From: Planctomycetales bacterium
GTDB taxonomy: Bacteria > Planctomycetota > Phycisphaerae > SM23-33
Assembly (NCBI GenBank): GCA_030612725.1
Contig: JAUWNJ010000009.1
Span: 40,322 to 104,321 of the forward strand
Direction of reading: 5' to 3'
DNA length: 64,000 bases
Below the pieces are notes generated by a model, which was not told where the DNA came from, searched no databases, and saw only the letters and a program-made list of their open reading frames with translations. The translations under genes and the position numbers were made by a program. This document shows, in pieces, positions 15,844-25,012 of this stretch. Numbering within the stretch: position 1 is the first letter of the stretch; every line of letters starts with the position of its first letter.

Positions 15844-17439
15844 ATGAACGTAGCACTGAATAATCTGATAATGCCGGCATCGGCAGCAGCGCCTTCGGGA
15901 GAGGTTTCATCAAAGTCGAAACACTCCGCCTCAGGCCAAGCCGATAAAACCGCAAACTCCGAAGCAAAGCCTGCACAGGCCGACAAACCTGCCAAGAAGT
16001 CTGCGAATTCCAAAGACGCCCCGGACGCCACTAAAAAGAGCAAGGTTCACACCGGTCCGAAAACCTCCGACGGAAAGGCCTCCAAACTCAAAAAGGGCGA
16101 GAAGGTCGTCGTTGCAGCGGTTTCAGGTCCGAAGGTTTTTTCAGAGATTATTCAATCCGCGAAGGCGTCGGGTAATTTTCGTCAGGTCGATAGTGGCGAA
16201 TCGACGGCAGAAGTCCTTACTAAAAAGGACGCCGGGAATCCCGATATTGTGTTCGCGGGCAAGACCCATGCTGTAAAGGGCGACGCTGATTCATTACAGG
16301 TTCGGGCATCCATACTCGGCAAGACACAGGTCGCCCAAGCCACAAATAAGCCCGTCCCGGAAGGTCAGGCAGTGGCTACGTCCGAGGTTGTCGGGAAAAC
16401 CGTTGTCGGGAATCCCGTTGGCAAAGACTCCATTGGCGAAAATGCCGTTGGCGAGATGCCTCTCAATACCGAGCCGGCTGCGTTACACCGCGAGCCTATC
16501 AAGATCACCGAGGCTTTGGCCGATGCGGTTTCGCCTGATACCGGTGCGGAAATCGCGGGGAAATCGCAGATGGGGCTTGAGGCTCCGGAGGTGAATCAGC
16601 AGGTATTGACATCGCCGGCTGGGCCTGTCCTGCCGGCGTTGGTAGAGGGAATGAAGCAGGTTTCCGACGCGACACGCATACCGGCCCCTGTGGCAGGTGA
16701 AAAAAATACCCAGACCGCTTCTTCCGCTACCGGGCGGAAAGTGCTTTCAACGGCAGGGCTTACGCCAAATAAATCGGCCGAGGGTGCCGATGGAACGGAC
16801 GCGGGGATTAAAATCGACACCTTACTGCAAGGTTCTGGCGATCCCGTTGCTGCCGTTGGTCAGACGCAGACAGGGCATGGCGAAACCTCGCAGGAAGTCA
16901 TGCAGCATCTCGGTGCTACCGCCGAGCCGGTTCGCGTTGATACAGTAGATACGCCGACGGTTTCTTCGGAAAACTCGTTGCCGGCACCGGCAGCGAATCA
17001 GGTCGTCGAAGCGTTGCGAGCAAGTGCATCCCGCCAGGGTAATCAGGTCGTAATCCATCTGAATCCTCCGGAATTGGGGAAAGTCAGCATAAGACTGAGC
17101 GTTACCGGAAATGATGTTCGTGGCGTGCTGCGAGTGGAAAACCCCCAGACGCTCACTCAACTTCAGCGAGAGGCCCCCGCCCTTCTGAACCGATTGGCCG
17201 AAGCGGGCGTGCAATTGAGGCAAATGGACTTGTCGCTGAGTGAACAGGGGTCGGGCGATTCATCGCTTTACTCGCAACTGCATGACGAGAGCGGCCTGTG
17301 GGGTCAGAACAATCAGGGCGAAAATTCGCAGCCGACCGCGAGTGAATTACTTTCAGATGAGCATGTTTTGGTCGGCGTTGAAGAGACAGGGCGGGAAGTA
17401 ACCACGCTCGCAGATGACGCGATTAATGTCTGGATTTAG
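15844..17439 (+). CDS. fliK: Flagellar hook-length control protein FliK
   Basis: FliK measures hook length and switches the export gate from hook to filament substrates. The 531-residue protein has a long, low-complexity N-terminal part rich in Lys, Ala, Ser and Thr, as is usual for the ruler region. The C-terminal FliK domain is recognisable near residues 390-470 (VVIHLNPPELGKVSIRLSV and ENPQTLTQLQREAPALLNRLAE). Around residues 182-205 a short repeat places Gly about every five residues, encoded by 15-bp units. It is the first gene after the sigma-54 promoter and is 9 bp from flgD. The exact start is less certain than the rest; a further ATG lies at 15871. Confidence 0.86.
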   Translation: MNVALNNLIMPASAAAPSGEVSSKSKHSASGQADKTANSEAKPAQADKPAKKSANSKDAPDATKKSKVHTGPKTSDGKASKLKKGEKVVVAAVSGPKVFSEIIQSAKASGNFRQVDSGESTAEVLTKKDAGNPDIVFAGKTHAVKGDADSLQVRASILGKTQVAQATNKPVPEGQAVATSEVVGKTVVGNPVGKDSIGENAVGEMPLNTEPAALHREPIKITEALADAVSPDTGAEIAGKSQMGLEAPEVNQQVLTSPAGPVLPALVEGMKQVSDATRIPAPVAGEKNTQTASSATGRKVLSTAGLTPNKSAEGADGTDAGIKIDTLLQGSGDPVAAVGQTQTGHGETSQEVMQHLGATAEPVRVDTVDTPTVSSENSLPAPAANQVVEALRASASRQGNQVVIHLNPPELGKVSIRLSVTGNDVRGVLRVENPQTLTQLQREAPALLNRLAEAGVQLRQMDLSLSEQGSGDSSLYSQLHDESGLWGQNNQGENSQPTASELLSDEHVLVGVEETGREVTTLADDAINVWI

Positions 17440-17448
17440 GAGAATATC

Positions 17449-17853
17449 ATGAGCGCTATATCAGGAATAACCAGCAGCGCTGAAAGCATTCAGGTCGATT
17501 ATCTGAACCTGCTGATGGCACAGTTGCAGAACCAGAATCCGCTGGAACCGATGAGCAGCACAGATATGACTTCCCAGTTGGCGCAGATTTCGCAGCTGGA
17601 GCGCCTGGAGAGCATCGACAAGCAGATGTCGTCTCTGGAGAACATCGACAGCAGGTTCCAGCAGGCGATGCTGACAGCCGAACTCAACGAAGCGACGGCG
17701 CTAATCGGAAAGACGGTTTCCTTCTTTCCTGCCAATTCGGCCATCGCCGTTTCCGGTAAGGTTGACGGCGTGAACATTGTCGATGGGGCCGCCCTGCTGA
17801 ACGTGGGCGAATACAACGTCAAAGTGGACGACATTATGTCCATCAGCGAATAA
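17449..17853 (+). CDS. flgD: Flagellar hook capping protein FlgD (short form)
   Basis: FlgD forms the cap under which hook subunits assemble. The conserved N-terminal block is complete: DYLNLLMAQLQNQNPLEPMSSTDMTSQLAQISQLERL (residues 21-57), followed by a coiled region. The protein is 134 residues, whereas many FlgD proteins are over 200 because of a C-terminal beta domain; here only a short version of the tail exists (IGKTVSFF... onwards). Such short forms occur in other phyla. It sits between fliK and flgE, the usual order. Confidence 0.92.
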   Translation: MSAISGITSSAESIQVDYLNLLMAQLQNQNPLEPMSSTDMTSQLAQISQLERLESIDKQMSSLENIDSRFQQAMLTAELNEATALIGKTVSFFPANSAIAVSGKVDGVNIVDGAALLNVGEYNVKVDDIMSISE

Positions 17854-17892
17854 AACGAAAAATTCAGAAACTCTTTCGATAAAGGATAAATC

Positions 17893-19554
17893 ATGGGTAA
17901 TGCACTATTAGCGGGCGTTTCGGGTCTGAAGGCACACCAGACGATGCTTGACGTAACGGGCAACAACCTTGCCAACCTCAATACATACGGATTTAAGGGC
18001 AGCAGGACCGTTTTCGCCGATATGCTCAGCAGTACGCTGCGAGAAGGTACCGAGCCGACCGAGAATACCGGTGGAACCAACCCGATCCAGGTCGGAAGCG
18101 GAACGCAGGTCGCCAGCGTGGACAGGATTATGACGCAGGGTGGTCTGGTTACGACGGGTCAGCCGCTGGATATGGCCATTGAGGGCGAGGGATATTTCGT
18201 CCTGAACAACGGTCAAACCGACGCCTTTACGCGTGTCGGTTCCTTCGCGGTCGATTCGGGTTACTACCTGGTCGATCCCGGAACGGGTTATCGCGTACAG
18301 CGTTTCGGTACCGAAGGCGAGACAGAGGGGTTCCAGACAAACGACAGCATCAAAATTCCTTACGACGTTACACTCGAAGCCCAGGCAACTGAGAATATCA
18401 ACGTTTCGGGCAACCTGAACGGAAACGCATCAAGTCCGACCACCAACGTGTTAGGCAGCAGGTTGCAGTACACTGCAGGAGAAATGGTTACAGAGACTAC
18501 GCTTCTGGCGGACTTGAACGAGACCAGCGGTCTTGTCGATGGCGATGAAATTCAGATTACCGGTACCGATTGCGACGGTGATGCCGTCAACGCCACATAT
18601 ATAATTGCCGACGCGACTACGGCGACAGTGGGGGACCTGCTGACGGCGATTTCCGCTGCGTTCACCGGTTCCACAGCGTCCATCTTCAGCGGCGAAATTC
18701 GCATGACCGATGATGCCGCCGGTTACAGTCAGACGGACATGATGCTGGAATTCACCGGTACCGGCGGCGGTGTCCCGACCGGGACATTCACAATGCCCGA
18801 GTATTTCCAGATTCTTGAGGCGGGTGGTGAGGCTACGCAGGATGTCAGCATCGAAATTTTCGACTCGCAAGGTATCGGTCATATCCTCGGCGCCTCGTTT
18901 GTCAGCAACGTCGCCGGTGATTGGGATCTCGTTATCACCTCTATAGCCGGTGAAGTCGATAATCTGAACGACAGGCGGATCAGCGGAATAACATTCCAGG
19001 AAACCGGTAACTACGGCGGTATCGTAGGTACGCCCCCGGACGATCCGACATTCAGCATAACCTTCAGTAACGCTCCCGATACGGTGCGAGTGATTGAAGT
19101 GGACTTTGGGTTGGTAGGCGGGCGACAGATTACTGTCTCCGGTGAAGAGGTCGGTCTCGCAACCGTCTCAATGGATGACCAGGACGGATATACGTCGGGA
19201 CAGTTGGCCAGTATGTCGGTTACACAGGAAGGTATCCTTGCAGGACTGTTCACCAACGGCGTTACCCAGAATATCGCATCGATTAAAATGGCGGTCTTCC
19301 AGAACCCTGCCGGTCTTGCAGCCTTGGGTAATAGCTACTTCGCAGCCTCCGGAAACTCCGGCGACCCCCTCTACACCAGAGGCATGAGCGGCGGGGCCGG
19401 AACCATCCGGGGCGGATCGCTGGAACAGTCAAACGTGGACGTCGCCGGCGAATTCGTCAACCTCATCCAGGCACAGAACGGATACCAGGCAAACGCAAGG
19501 ACAATCAAAGTCGCCAACGAAATGTTGAAGGAACTGGCAAACCTGATCCGCTAA
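17893..19554 (+). CDS. flgE: Flagellar hook protein FlgE
   Basis: This is the structural subunit of the hook. The 553-residue protein has the rod/hook N-terminal motif (TGNNLANLNTYGFKGSRTVFADML, residues 22-45), the LDMAIEGEGYFVL block near residue 95, and the C-terminal FVNLIQAQNGYQANARTIKVANEMLKELANL helix that packs in the D0 domain. The centre (about residues 160-390) is a long variable domain exposed on the hook surface. It starts at the ATG at 17893, after AAAGGATAAATC. Confidence 0.95.
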   Translation: MGNALLAGVSGLKAHQTMLDVTGNNLANLNTYGFKGSRTVFADMLSSTLREGTEPTENTGGTNPIQVGSGTQVASVDRIMTQGGLVTTGQPLDMAIEGEGYFVLNNGQTDAFTRVGSFAVDSGYYLVDPGTGYRVQRFGTEGETEGFQTNDSIKIPYDVTLEAQATENINVSGNLNGNASSPTTNVLGSRLQYTAGEMVTETTLLADLNETSGLVDGDEIQITGTDCDGDAVNATYIIADATTATVGDLLTAISAAFTGSTASIFSGEIRMTDDAAGYSQTDMMLEFTGTGGGVPTGTFTMPEYFQILEAGGEATQDVSIEIFDSQGIGHILGASFVSNVAGDWDLVITSIAGEVDNLNDRRISGITFQETGNYGGIVGTPPDDPTFSITFSNAPDTVRVIEVDFGLVGGRQITVSGEEVGLATVSMDDQDGYTSGQLASMSVTQEGILAGLFTNGVTQNIASIKMAVFQNPAGLAALGNSYFAASGNSGDPLYTRGMSGGAGTIRGGSLEQSNVDVAGEFVNLIQAQNGYQANARTIKVANEMLKELANLIR

Positions 19555-19572
19555 CCGAACGGGTAATAACCA

Positions 19573-20733
19573 ATGCACGGATGCTTATCCATAATGGCTT
19601 ACTTCGGACCGATTCTGAGTGAGGTCTCCCCGGTTGACCGTTGGGACGGCGTGCGGAGTTTCACGTCGTCGGCCGACAAATCGTCGGGATTGGTATGGTG
19701 GGTGTTGGTGATTCTTGCTCTTGCCCTTTCGACAGTGGTTGTAATCGCCGCTGTCTGGAAGTACGGGCGGATGCGTCGAAAGGTGGCTGGGTTCCGTCGC
19801 GCCGGCGACCAGGCCGGTCTTAGAACCGAAGAAATAAAACTGCTTATGCACATCGCCAAACTTTCGGGCGTGAAGGACATCACCACTATATTCAACGCTG
19901 ACGGGGCGTTTAATCACGGCCTTGACCGTTTGATGCACAGCGCCAGGGTCGCGGCAATGTCCGAAACTATGTGCGCGAACCTCAACACCATGCTGGGGGC
20001 GTTACGAGAGAAACTCGGCTTCGAGCAAATCATGGACGATGGTACGAAGGCTATCAGTTCAAGCCGGCAGATTGCCCTCGGAAGCAGTGTTTTCATTACA
20101 CTTCCGGGAGGCGACGGTCCGGTCGAAGCCACTATCGTAAGCACCGGAGATTCGGATTTTCTCGTCGAGTCCGATGAACCTCTGGTCGGACACTTCGGTC
20201 AGGTCTGGGTCGTGCGTTGCCCCGTCGGATCAACCGCGTGGGAATTCGACGCGACTGTGATTCGCAGCGACATCGACGGAATAACGCTGAGGCATTCGTC
20301 CGATATTCGAATAATAAACCTCCGACGATTTCCCCGTATTGCGACGAACAAACCGGCCCAGGTTGCCATGTTTCCGTTCAGTGAGGATACGCCCGATCTT
20401 CAGTCGCCTCATTTTGTCCCGGCGGTTGTCGTCGAAATCGGCGGGTCGGGACTGCTGATAGAGATGCCCATGCAGGCGCACATCAACGAAAAAACAATCG
20501 TCATAGTGAAAATCGACAACAGACGCCAGGTCCAGGGCGTCGGGAAGGTCCGACGGGCCTTCACCGACGAAAATGGAAACGAAATGGTGGCGATAGAACT
20601 GGTCGGATTGAACTCGGACGAACTGGCGGAACTGGTCAGCGAAACCAACATTGCAGCAAATCAGCGTAAGACCAAAGTCGCCGAAACCGGTGAAACGTCG
20701 GCTTGGTTACCCGAAGAAAAAGGACACAAATGA
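19573..20733 (+). CDS. PilZ-domain membrane protein in the flagellar operon (YcgR-like candidate)
   Basis: The 386-residue protein has one N-terminal membrane segment (about residues 40-62, VWWVLVILALALSTVVVIAAVW). The C-terminal half has the two-part layout of YcgR-type c-di-GMP receptors: a beta-barrel region (about 180-260) followed by a PilZ-like region opening with RRFPRIATNKPAQV, which supplies the R-x3-R motif. The second PilZ motif, normally (D/N)xSxxG, appears as EIGGSG, so binding of c-di-GMP is likely but not certain. It is placed between flgE and flgF and overlaps flgF by 4 bp. A role as a motility brake or basal-body regulator is inferred from context. Confidence 0.72.
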   Translation: MHGCLSIMAYFGPILSEVSPVDRWDGVRSFTSSADKSSGLVWWVLVILALALSTVVVIAAVWKYGRMRRKVAGFRRAGDQAGLRTEEIKLLMHIAKLSGVKDITTIFNADGAFNHGLDRLMHSARVAAMSETMCANLNTMLGALREKLGFEQIMDDGTKAISSSRQIALGSSVFITLPGGDGPVEATIVSTGDSDFLVESDEPLVGHFGQVWVVRCPVGSTAWEFDATVIRSDIDGITLRHSSDIRIINLRRFPRIATNKPAQVAMFPFSEDTPDLQSPHFVPAVVVEIGGSGLLIEMPMQAHINEKTIVIVKIDNRRQVQGVGKVRRAFTDENGNEMVAIELVGLNSDELAELVSETNIAANQRKTKVAETGETSAWLPEEKGHK

Positions 20734-21452
20734 ACGGTTCGATACAAGCGGCAGGTTCGAGCATGGACGCCCTGGGAAAGTGTTACCGGGTCATTACCCA
20801 TAATCTCGCCAATGCCAACACCGTAGGATACAAACGACGAGCCGAGTCGATAAGGCAATCGCTTGCCGGTCAGACGACGGGCGAAACCGGCGGTGAGGTT
20901 ACCAGCCGGCCTTTTATTGATTTTTCACAGGGAAGACTGATTCACACAGGAAGGGCGCTGGACGTAGCCTTGGGCGGAAAGAACGCCTTTTTCGTCATTG
21001 AGACGCCCAAAGGTCAGATGTACACGCGTAACGGCGTTTTTCGCCTGAACGACCAGGGGCAGATGGTGGACTCAAGCGGGCAGAGCGTTGCCGGGCAGAG
21101 CGGTCCGCTTACCGTTCCGGCAAATGTCGGACCGGACGCAGTGAGCATCTCTTCCGACGGGCGGATTTCCGCAAACGGACAGTCCCTCGGACAGTTCAAA
21201 ATCGTTCAGTTCGACAAACCCGAACTGTTAGTGCCGATTGGGAAAAATCGTTTCAGCGCACCGAAATCCGCCGCTCCGAAACAGACGGAAAAACCCGGCG
21301 TTCACCAAAGGTTCCAGGAAGGTTCAAACGTGAGCGTCGTCAAGGAACTTGTTGATTTGATTACTGTAACCAGGCTTTACGAAGCCAACGCAAAAAGCAT
21401 CAAGGCCCACGACGAACGGATGAAAAATATCCTGCAAGTTGCAATGGGCTGA
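20730..21452 (+). CDS. flgF: Flagellar basal-body rod protein FlgF
   Basis: This is a proximal rod component. I choose the ATG at 20730, which overlaps the preceding stop as ATGA and lies after AAAGGAC, not the ORF-track start at 20703. That gives 240 residues. Conserved features are the N-terminal rod motif HNLANANTVGYKRRAESIRQS, the LDVALGGKNAFFVIETPKG block and the C-terminal VVKELVDLITVTRLYEANAKSIKAHDE helix. Assignment as FlgF rather than FlgG rests on length and on its place directly before a better FlgG match. Confidence 0.88.
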   Translation: MNGSIQAAGSSMDALGKCYRVITHNLANANTVGYKRRAESIRQSLAGQTTGETGGEVTSRPFIDFSQGRLIHTGRALDVALGGKNAFFVIETPKGQMYTRNGVFRLNDQGQMVDSSGQSVAGQSGPLTVPANVGPDAVSISSDGRISANGQSLGQFKIVQFDKPELLVPIGKNRFSAPKSAAPKQTEKPGVHQRFQEGSNVSVVKELVDLITVTRLYEANAKSIKAHDERMKNILQVAMG

Positions 21453-21470
21453 TTATTTGAGGAGACAGGT

Positions 21471-22253
21471 ATGTTAAGGGCATTTTCAACGGCTGCAACG
21501 GGAATGACGGCTCAGCAGATGATCGTTGACGTCATTGCCAACAACCTTGCCAACATCAACACCGTTGGGTTCAAGCGGAGCCAGGTCGATTTTCAGGACT
21601 TGATGTATGTGAAGATTAAAGAGTTTGGGCGTGAGATTGCTTCGGGCGTAACGGCGCCGGGCGGATTCGAGATAGGAAGCGGCGTAAGTCCCGCCTCCAC
21701 GCTGAAGGTCTTCACACAAGGCGAGCAGGTCAACACCGAGCGGAGCCTCGATATAGCCATTCAGGGCGACGGGTTCTTCCAGGTAACAGGCCCCGGTGGC
21801 GATACCCGTTACACGCGCGACGGATCGCTCAGGGCAAACGCCAACGGCGAATTGGTAACTTCCGGCGGATACACTATGGAACCGGCAATCAGCATCCCGC
21901 CCAGTACCGTCTCGATAAGTGTCGGCAAGGATGGGACCGTTACGGTTTTCGACGGTACGACCACCACGTCGATCGGGCAGATTACGCTGGTGCGATTTGC
22001 GAATCCTTCAGGACTGTCGAGCGAGGGCGGGAACCTTTTGGCTGAAACATCGGCCAGTGGTTCGCCGACCACAGCCACGCCCGGACAGGACGGAGCCGGG
22101 ACGCTCCAGCAGGGATTCCTCGAAAAATCAAACGTTCAGATGGTTACTGAACTGGTCAACCTCATAACGGCCCAGCGAGCTTATGAAATCAACTCGCGGG
22201 CGATCAAAGCCGGCGACGAGATGCTCACCACCGCAAATCGTCTGATCGCATAG
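21471..22253 (+). CDS. flgG: Flagellar distal rod protein FlgG
   Basis: This is the main distal rod subunit. At 260 residues it is the standard FlgG length. It opens LRAFSTAATGMTAQQMIVDVIANNLANINTVGFKRSQVDFQDLMY, carries LDIAIQGDGFFQVTGPGG near residue 90, and ends with VTELVNLITAQRAYEINSRAIKAGDEML. A GAGGAGACAG ribosome binding site precedes the start. It is followed by flgA after 8 bp. Confidence 0.96.
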   Translation: MLRAFSTAATGMTAQQMIVDVIANNLANINTVGFKRSQVDFQDLMYVKIKEFGREIASGVTAPGGFEIGSGVSPASTLKVFTQGEQVNTERSLDIAIQGDGFFQVTGPGGDTRYTRDGSLRANANGELVTSGGYTMEPAISIPPSTVSISVGKDGTVTVFDGTTTTSIGQITLVRFANPSGLSSEGGNLLAETSASGSPTTATPGQDGAGTLQQGFLEKSNVQMVTELVNLITAQRAYEINSRAIKAGDEMLTTANRLIA

Positions 22254-22261
22254 GAGACGCA

Positions 22262-23248
22262 ATGATACGTAAATCAGCCAGTATTCTGCTTGGAGTATTG
22301 TTGCTTTGTGCGGTATGTCCGGCTTCGCCGAAGAAAGCCCCGGCTCTGCGGATGCACCTTCCGAGGACGGTGCGTGTACGCGGCGAGTCGCTGAACATGG
22401 GGCGAATCGGCGTAATTCGCGGAAGCGACGCGAAACTCTGCAAAAAAGTTTCGGATATCAAAATGGGCAGACTGCCGTTCTCCGGCGAAAAAATCACCAT
22501 CGACCGACGAACAATACTCTCCCGTCTCGCTACCGCCGGTATTGGCCCGAGGATGATTCAGATTACCGGGGCCCGGAAAGTCGTCGTCATGCTCGACGAA
22601 AAGACCTTCGAATCAGCCAGGCTGATTAAGTCGGCTGAGGCGTTCCTGACCAGGACCCGTCCGGGTCCGGATGGGTGTTCATGGAAACTCGTCCGTCAGC
22701 CAAAAGACCTGAAAGTTACGTCCGCCGATAACATTCAACTCAAGCCTCGCCTCGGCAAGGCGAAGTCCAAAAGGTACATAGAAGTTATAGTCGCAGCCGT
22801 CGGTTCGAAAAAACGTGAACTTGGACGGGCGAAAATACTCTTCAAGCCGGTCTATCGCGTTCAACAGGCAGTCGCGATTAAAAACATCACTTCGGGCGAG
22901 ACGTTCACGAAGACGAACACCGTCGTCAGGATCGTCAGCGTCGAACGCAAACCAACCCGCGAGTGGACAAGTCCCTTTGGACTGATGGCGTCGCGCGACA
23001 TACGGGTCGGCGCGGTTATTCGCCCCGGACTCATGAAGACGCCGAAACCCGCTCTTGTTATCCGCCGCAACCAGACCGTCCAGATGAAGATTGTCGGGCT
23101 TGGGTTCGTGATATCGGGTGTCGGTAAAGCCATGTCTAACGGACGGGTAGGCGAATTGATTAAGGTCCGAAACACCGACAGCAAGCGAATTATTACAGCC
23201 AGGGTGGCCTTCGACGGTACCGTCAGGCCGATTTATGGAAAGAGGTAA
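22262..23248 (+). CDS. flgA: Flagellar P-ring assembly chaperone FlgA
   Basis: FlgA is a periplasmic chaperone for assembly of the FlgI P-ring. The 328-residue protein has a signal peptide (residues 1-24, LLGVLLLCAVCPASP). The C-terminal 130 residues form the SAF-type chaperone domain: VAIKNITSGETFTKTNT, then RDIRVGAVIRPGLMKT, and an end with GRVGELIKVRNTDSKRIITARV. Its place before flgH and flgI fits the role. It is longer than many FlgA proteins because of its extra N-terminal region. Confidence 0.9.
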   Translation: MIRKSASILLGVLLLCAVCPASPKKAPALRMHLPRTVRVRGESLNMGRIGVIRGSDAKLCKKVSDIKMGRLPFSGEKITIDRRTILSRLATAGIGPRMIQITGARKVVVMLDEKTFESARLIKSAEAFLTRTRPGPDGCSWKLVRQPKDLKVTSADNIQLKPRLGKAKSKRYIEVIVAAVGSKKRELGRAKILFKPVYRVQQAVAIKNITSGETFTKTNTVVRIVSVERKPTREWTSPFGLMASRDIRVGAVIRPGLMKTPKPALVIRRNQTVQMKIVGLGFVISGVGKAMSNGRVGELIKVRNTDSKRIITARVAFDGTVRPIYGKR

Positions 23249-23252
23249 AATT

Positions 23253-23885
23253 ATGAAGATTACACGTTTAATTACCACGGCGGTTTTCTCGATTCTGCTT
23301 TTGACGGGCGTTGCATGGGCGGGTTCCATCTGGGCCAAGGCGAAGTCGCCCAAACCATTACACGCCGACGATACAGCCAGCAGGATCGGGGACATCCTGA
23401 CGATTGTTATCGACGAGCGAACCACAATCGACAATAAGTCCGAGCGGAACCTGGAGAAGAAGTCCTCCCGCAAGACCGGCGTCAAGACAAACGTGCCTTT
23501 GATGAGTGCAATCAACACCGCTACGGGCGGGATGTTCAAACTTACAAAAGCGGATGTGGACATGAGCGCCGAGAACAAGTTCGACGGAAAGGCAGACTAC
23601 GGTAACGAGCGGAAGATGATCGACCAGATAACCGTTACAGTCGCCGACGTGCTTCCGAACGGGAACCTGGTTGTCGTCGGTACGAGGGAGCGCAAGGTCG
23701 ATGACGACAAGCAGGTTATCCAGATCAGCGGCGTGGTCCGTACCAGCGATATTACCTTCGCCAACACGGTTCGCAGCGACAAAGTGGCTGAATTCAAGAT
23801 TACTTTCAAGGACGGTTATCGCGAAAAACGCTTCACCAAACCGGGCTGGTTCGGGCGAGTTCTCAATCTGCTGAACCCGTTCTAA
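23253..23885 (+). CDS. flgH: Flagellar L-ring protein FlgH without a lipobox cysteine
   Basis: FlgH forms the L-ring bushing in the outer membrane. I start it at the ATG at 23253 after AAAGAGGT, giving 210 residues. Conserved parts are RIGDILTIVIDERTTIDNKSERNLEKKSS and the DVLPNGNLVVVGTRE and GVVRTSDITFANTVRSDKVAEFKI blocks near the end. FlgH is usually a lipoprotein with an L-x-G-C box. Here the signal peptide ends LLLTGVAWAGS, with Val (GTT) where the Cys would be, so it should be cleaved by signal peptidase I after AWA and carry no lipid. Confidence 0.93.
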   Translation: MKITRLITTAVFSILLLTGVAWAGSIWAKAKSPKPLHADDTASRIGDILTIVIDERTTIDNKSERNLEKKSSRKTGVKTNVPLMSAINTATGGMFKLTKADVDMSAENKFDGKADYGNERKMIDQITVTVADVLPNGNLVVVGTRERKVDDDKQVIQISGVVRTSDITFANTVRSDKVAEFKITFKDGYREKRFTKPGWFGRVLNLLNPF

Positions 23886-23911
23886 TCGGGCCTGATGGAA
23901 GGAATAGACTT

Positions 23912-25003
23912 ATGCGACGCATTCTAACGGGAATAGTTATCATGCTGCTTCTGTTCGCCCTGCCTACGCGGGCAGAGCGGATAAAGGACATCGTCGATAT
24001 TCAGGGCGTCCGAAGCAACCCGCTGCTTGGTTACGGGTTGGTGGTCGGGCTTAACGGTACGGGCGACGATTCGCCTGCCTCCCAGCGGGCGCTGGCGAGC
24101 ATACTACGAAAGTCAGGCCTGGTCCTGGAGCCGAAGGACGTCTCCAGCAAGAACATTGCCAGCGTGATAGTAACGGCGGAACTTCTGCCGTTCGCACGCA
24201 AGGGAAGCAGGATGACCGTAACGGTTTCGGCAATTGGCGATACGACCAGCCTCCAGGGCGGAACGCTTCTGATGACGCCCCTTATGGGTGCCGACAAGCA
24301 GGTTTATGCCGTCGCGCAGGGTGCGATATTAGTCAGTGGGTTCGCTGCCACCGGACAGTCGGCTTCCGTGGCGAAAAATCATCCTACTGTCGGGCTTATC
24401 CCCGGCGGGGCGACTGTGGAAGCAGAAGAACTCGCCGAGTTCGTCGAGAACGGGTTCGTTACGCTGAACCTTCGTAACCCGGACTTCACCACGTCCGAAA
24501 AAATAGCCCAAGCCATTAATTCGATCTTCAGGAACAGTTCAAACGCCGTCGATGCCGGTACGATTAAAGTCGAAGTTCCCAAAACGCTGACTCGCGGCGA
24601 ACTGACCGGATTTATCGATAAAATCTCCGCGCTCAACGTCAAAGTCGATCAGCCTGCACTGGTGGTCATAAACGAGCGGTCCGGTACGATTATCGTCGGG
24701 GAAAACGTCGGTATCTCGACGGTGGCCATCTCGCACGGAAACCTGACAATCGTTACACAGGAAAAGGATTTCGTCTCCCAGCCGCTGCCGTTCTCCAAAA
24801 CCGGCACGACGGAAACAATGAACCGGACCGACATAACGGCCAAGGAGGAGGCAGGCGCTCTGCATGTGGTTCCGCGTCAGGTGTCCGTTTCCGAACTGGC
24901 AAGGGCGCTCAACGCGATGGGGCTTACGCCGAGAGACCTGATATCCATTTTCGAGGCATTGCGCCAGGCAGGAGCACTCCAGGCGAAACTGAAAATTATG
25001 TAA
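23912..25003 (+). CDS. flgI: Flagellar P-ring protein FlgI
   Basis: This is the periplasmic P-ring subunit around the rod, 363 residues and the normal length. A signal peptide (residues 1-20) is followed by the family block RIKDIVDIQGVRSNPLLGYGLVVGLNGTGD. Further blocks are RKGSRMTVTVSAIGDTTSLQGGTLLMTPL and ALNAMGLTPRDLISIFEALRQAGAL at the end. The presence of FlgH and FlgI together shows a flagellum built through both peptidoglycan and an outer membrane. Confidence 0.97.
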   Translation: MRRILTGIVIMLLLFALPTRAERIKDIVDIQGVRSNPLLGYGLVVGLNGTGDDSPASQRALASILRKSGLVLEPKDVSSKNIASVIVTAELLPFARKGSRMTVTVSAIGDTTSLQGGTLLMTPLMGADKQVYAVAQGAILVSGFAATGQSASVAKNHPTVGLIPGGATVEAEELAEFVENGFVTLNLRNPDFTTSEKIAQAINSIFRNSSNAVDAGTIKVEVPKTLTRGELTGFIDKISALNVKVDQPALVVINERSGTIIVGENVGISTVAISHGNLTIVTQEKDFVSQPLPFSKTGTTETMNRTDITAKEEAGALHVVPRQVSVSELARALNAMGLTPRDLISIFEALRQAGALQAKLKIM

Positions 25004-25012
25004 GGGAACATC

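Noticed and set aside
16388-16594. Pentapeptide-repeat-like ORF in another frame of fliK
   Set aside because: The pattern follows from the 15-bp DNA repeat; the frame lacks a ribosome binding site and lies inside fliK.
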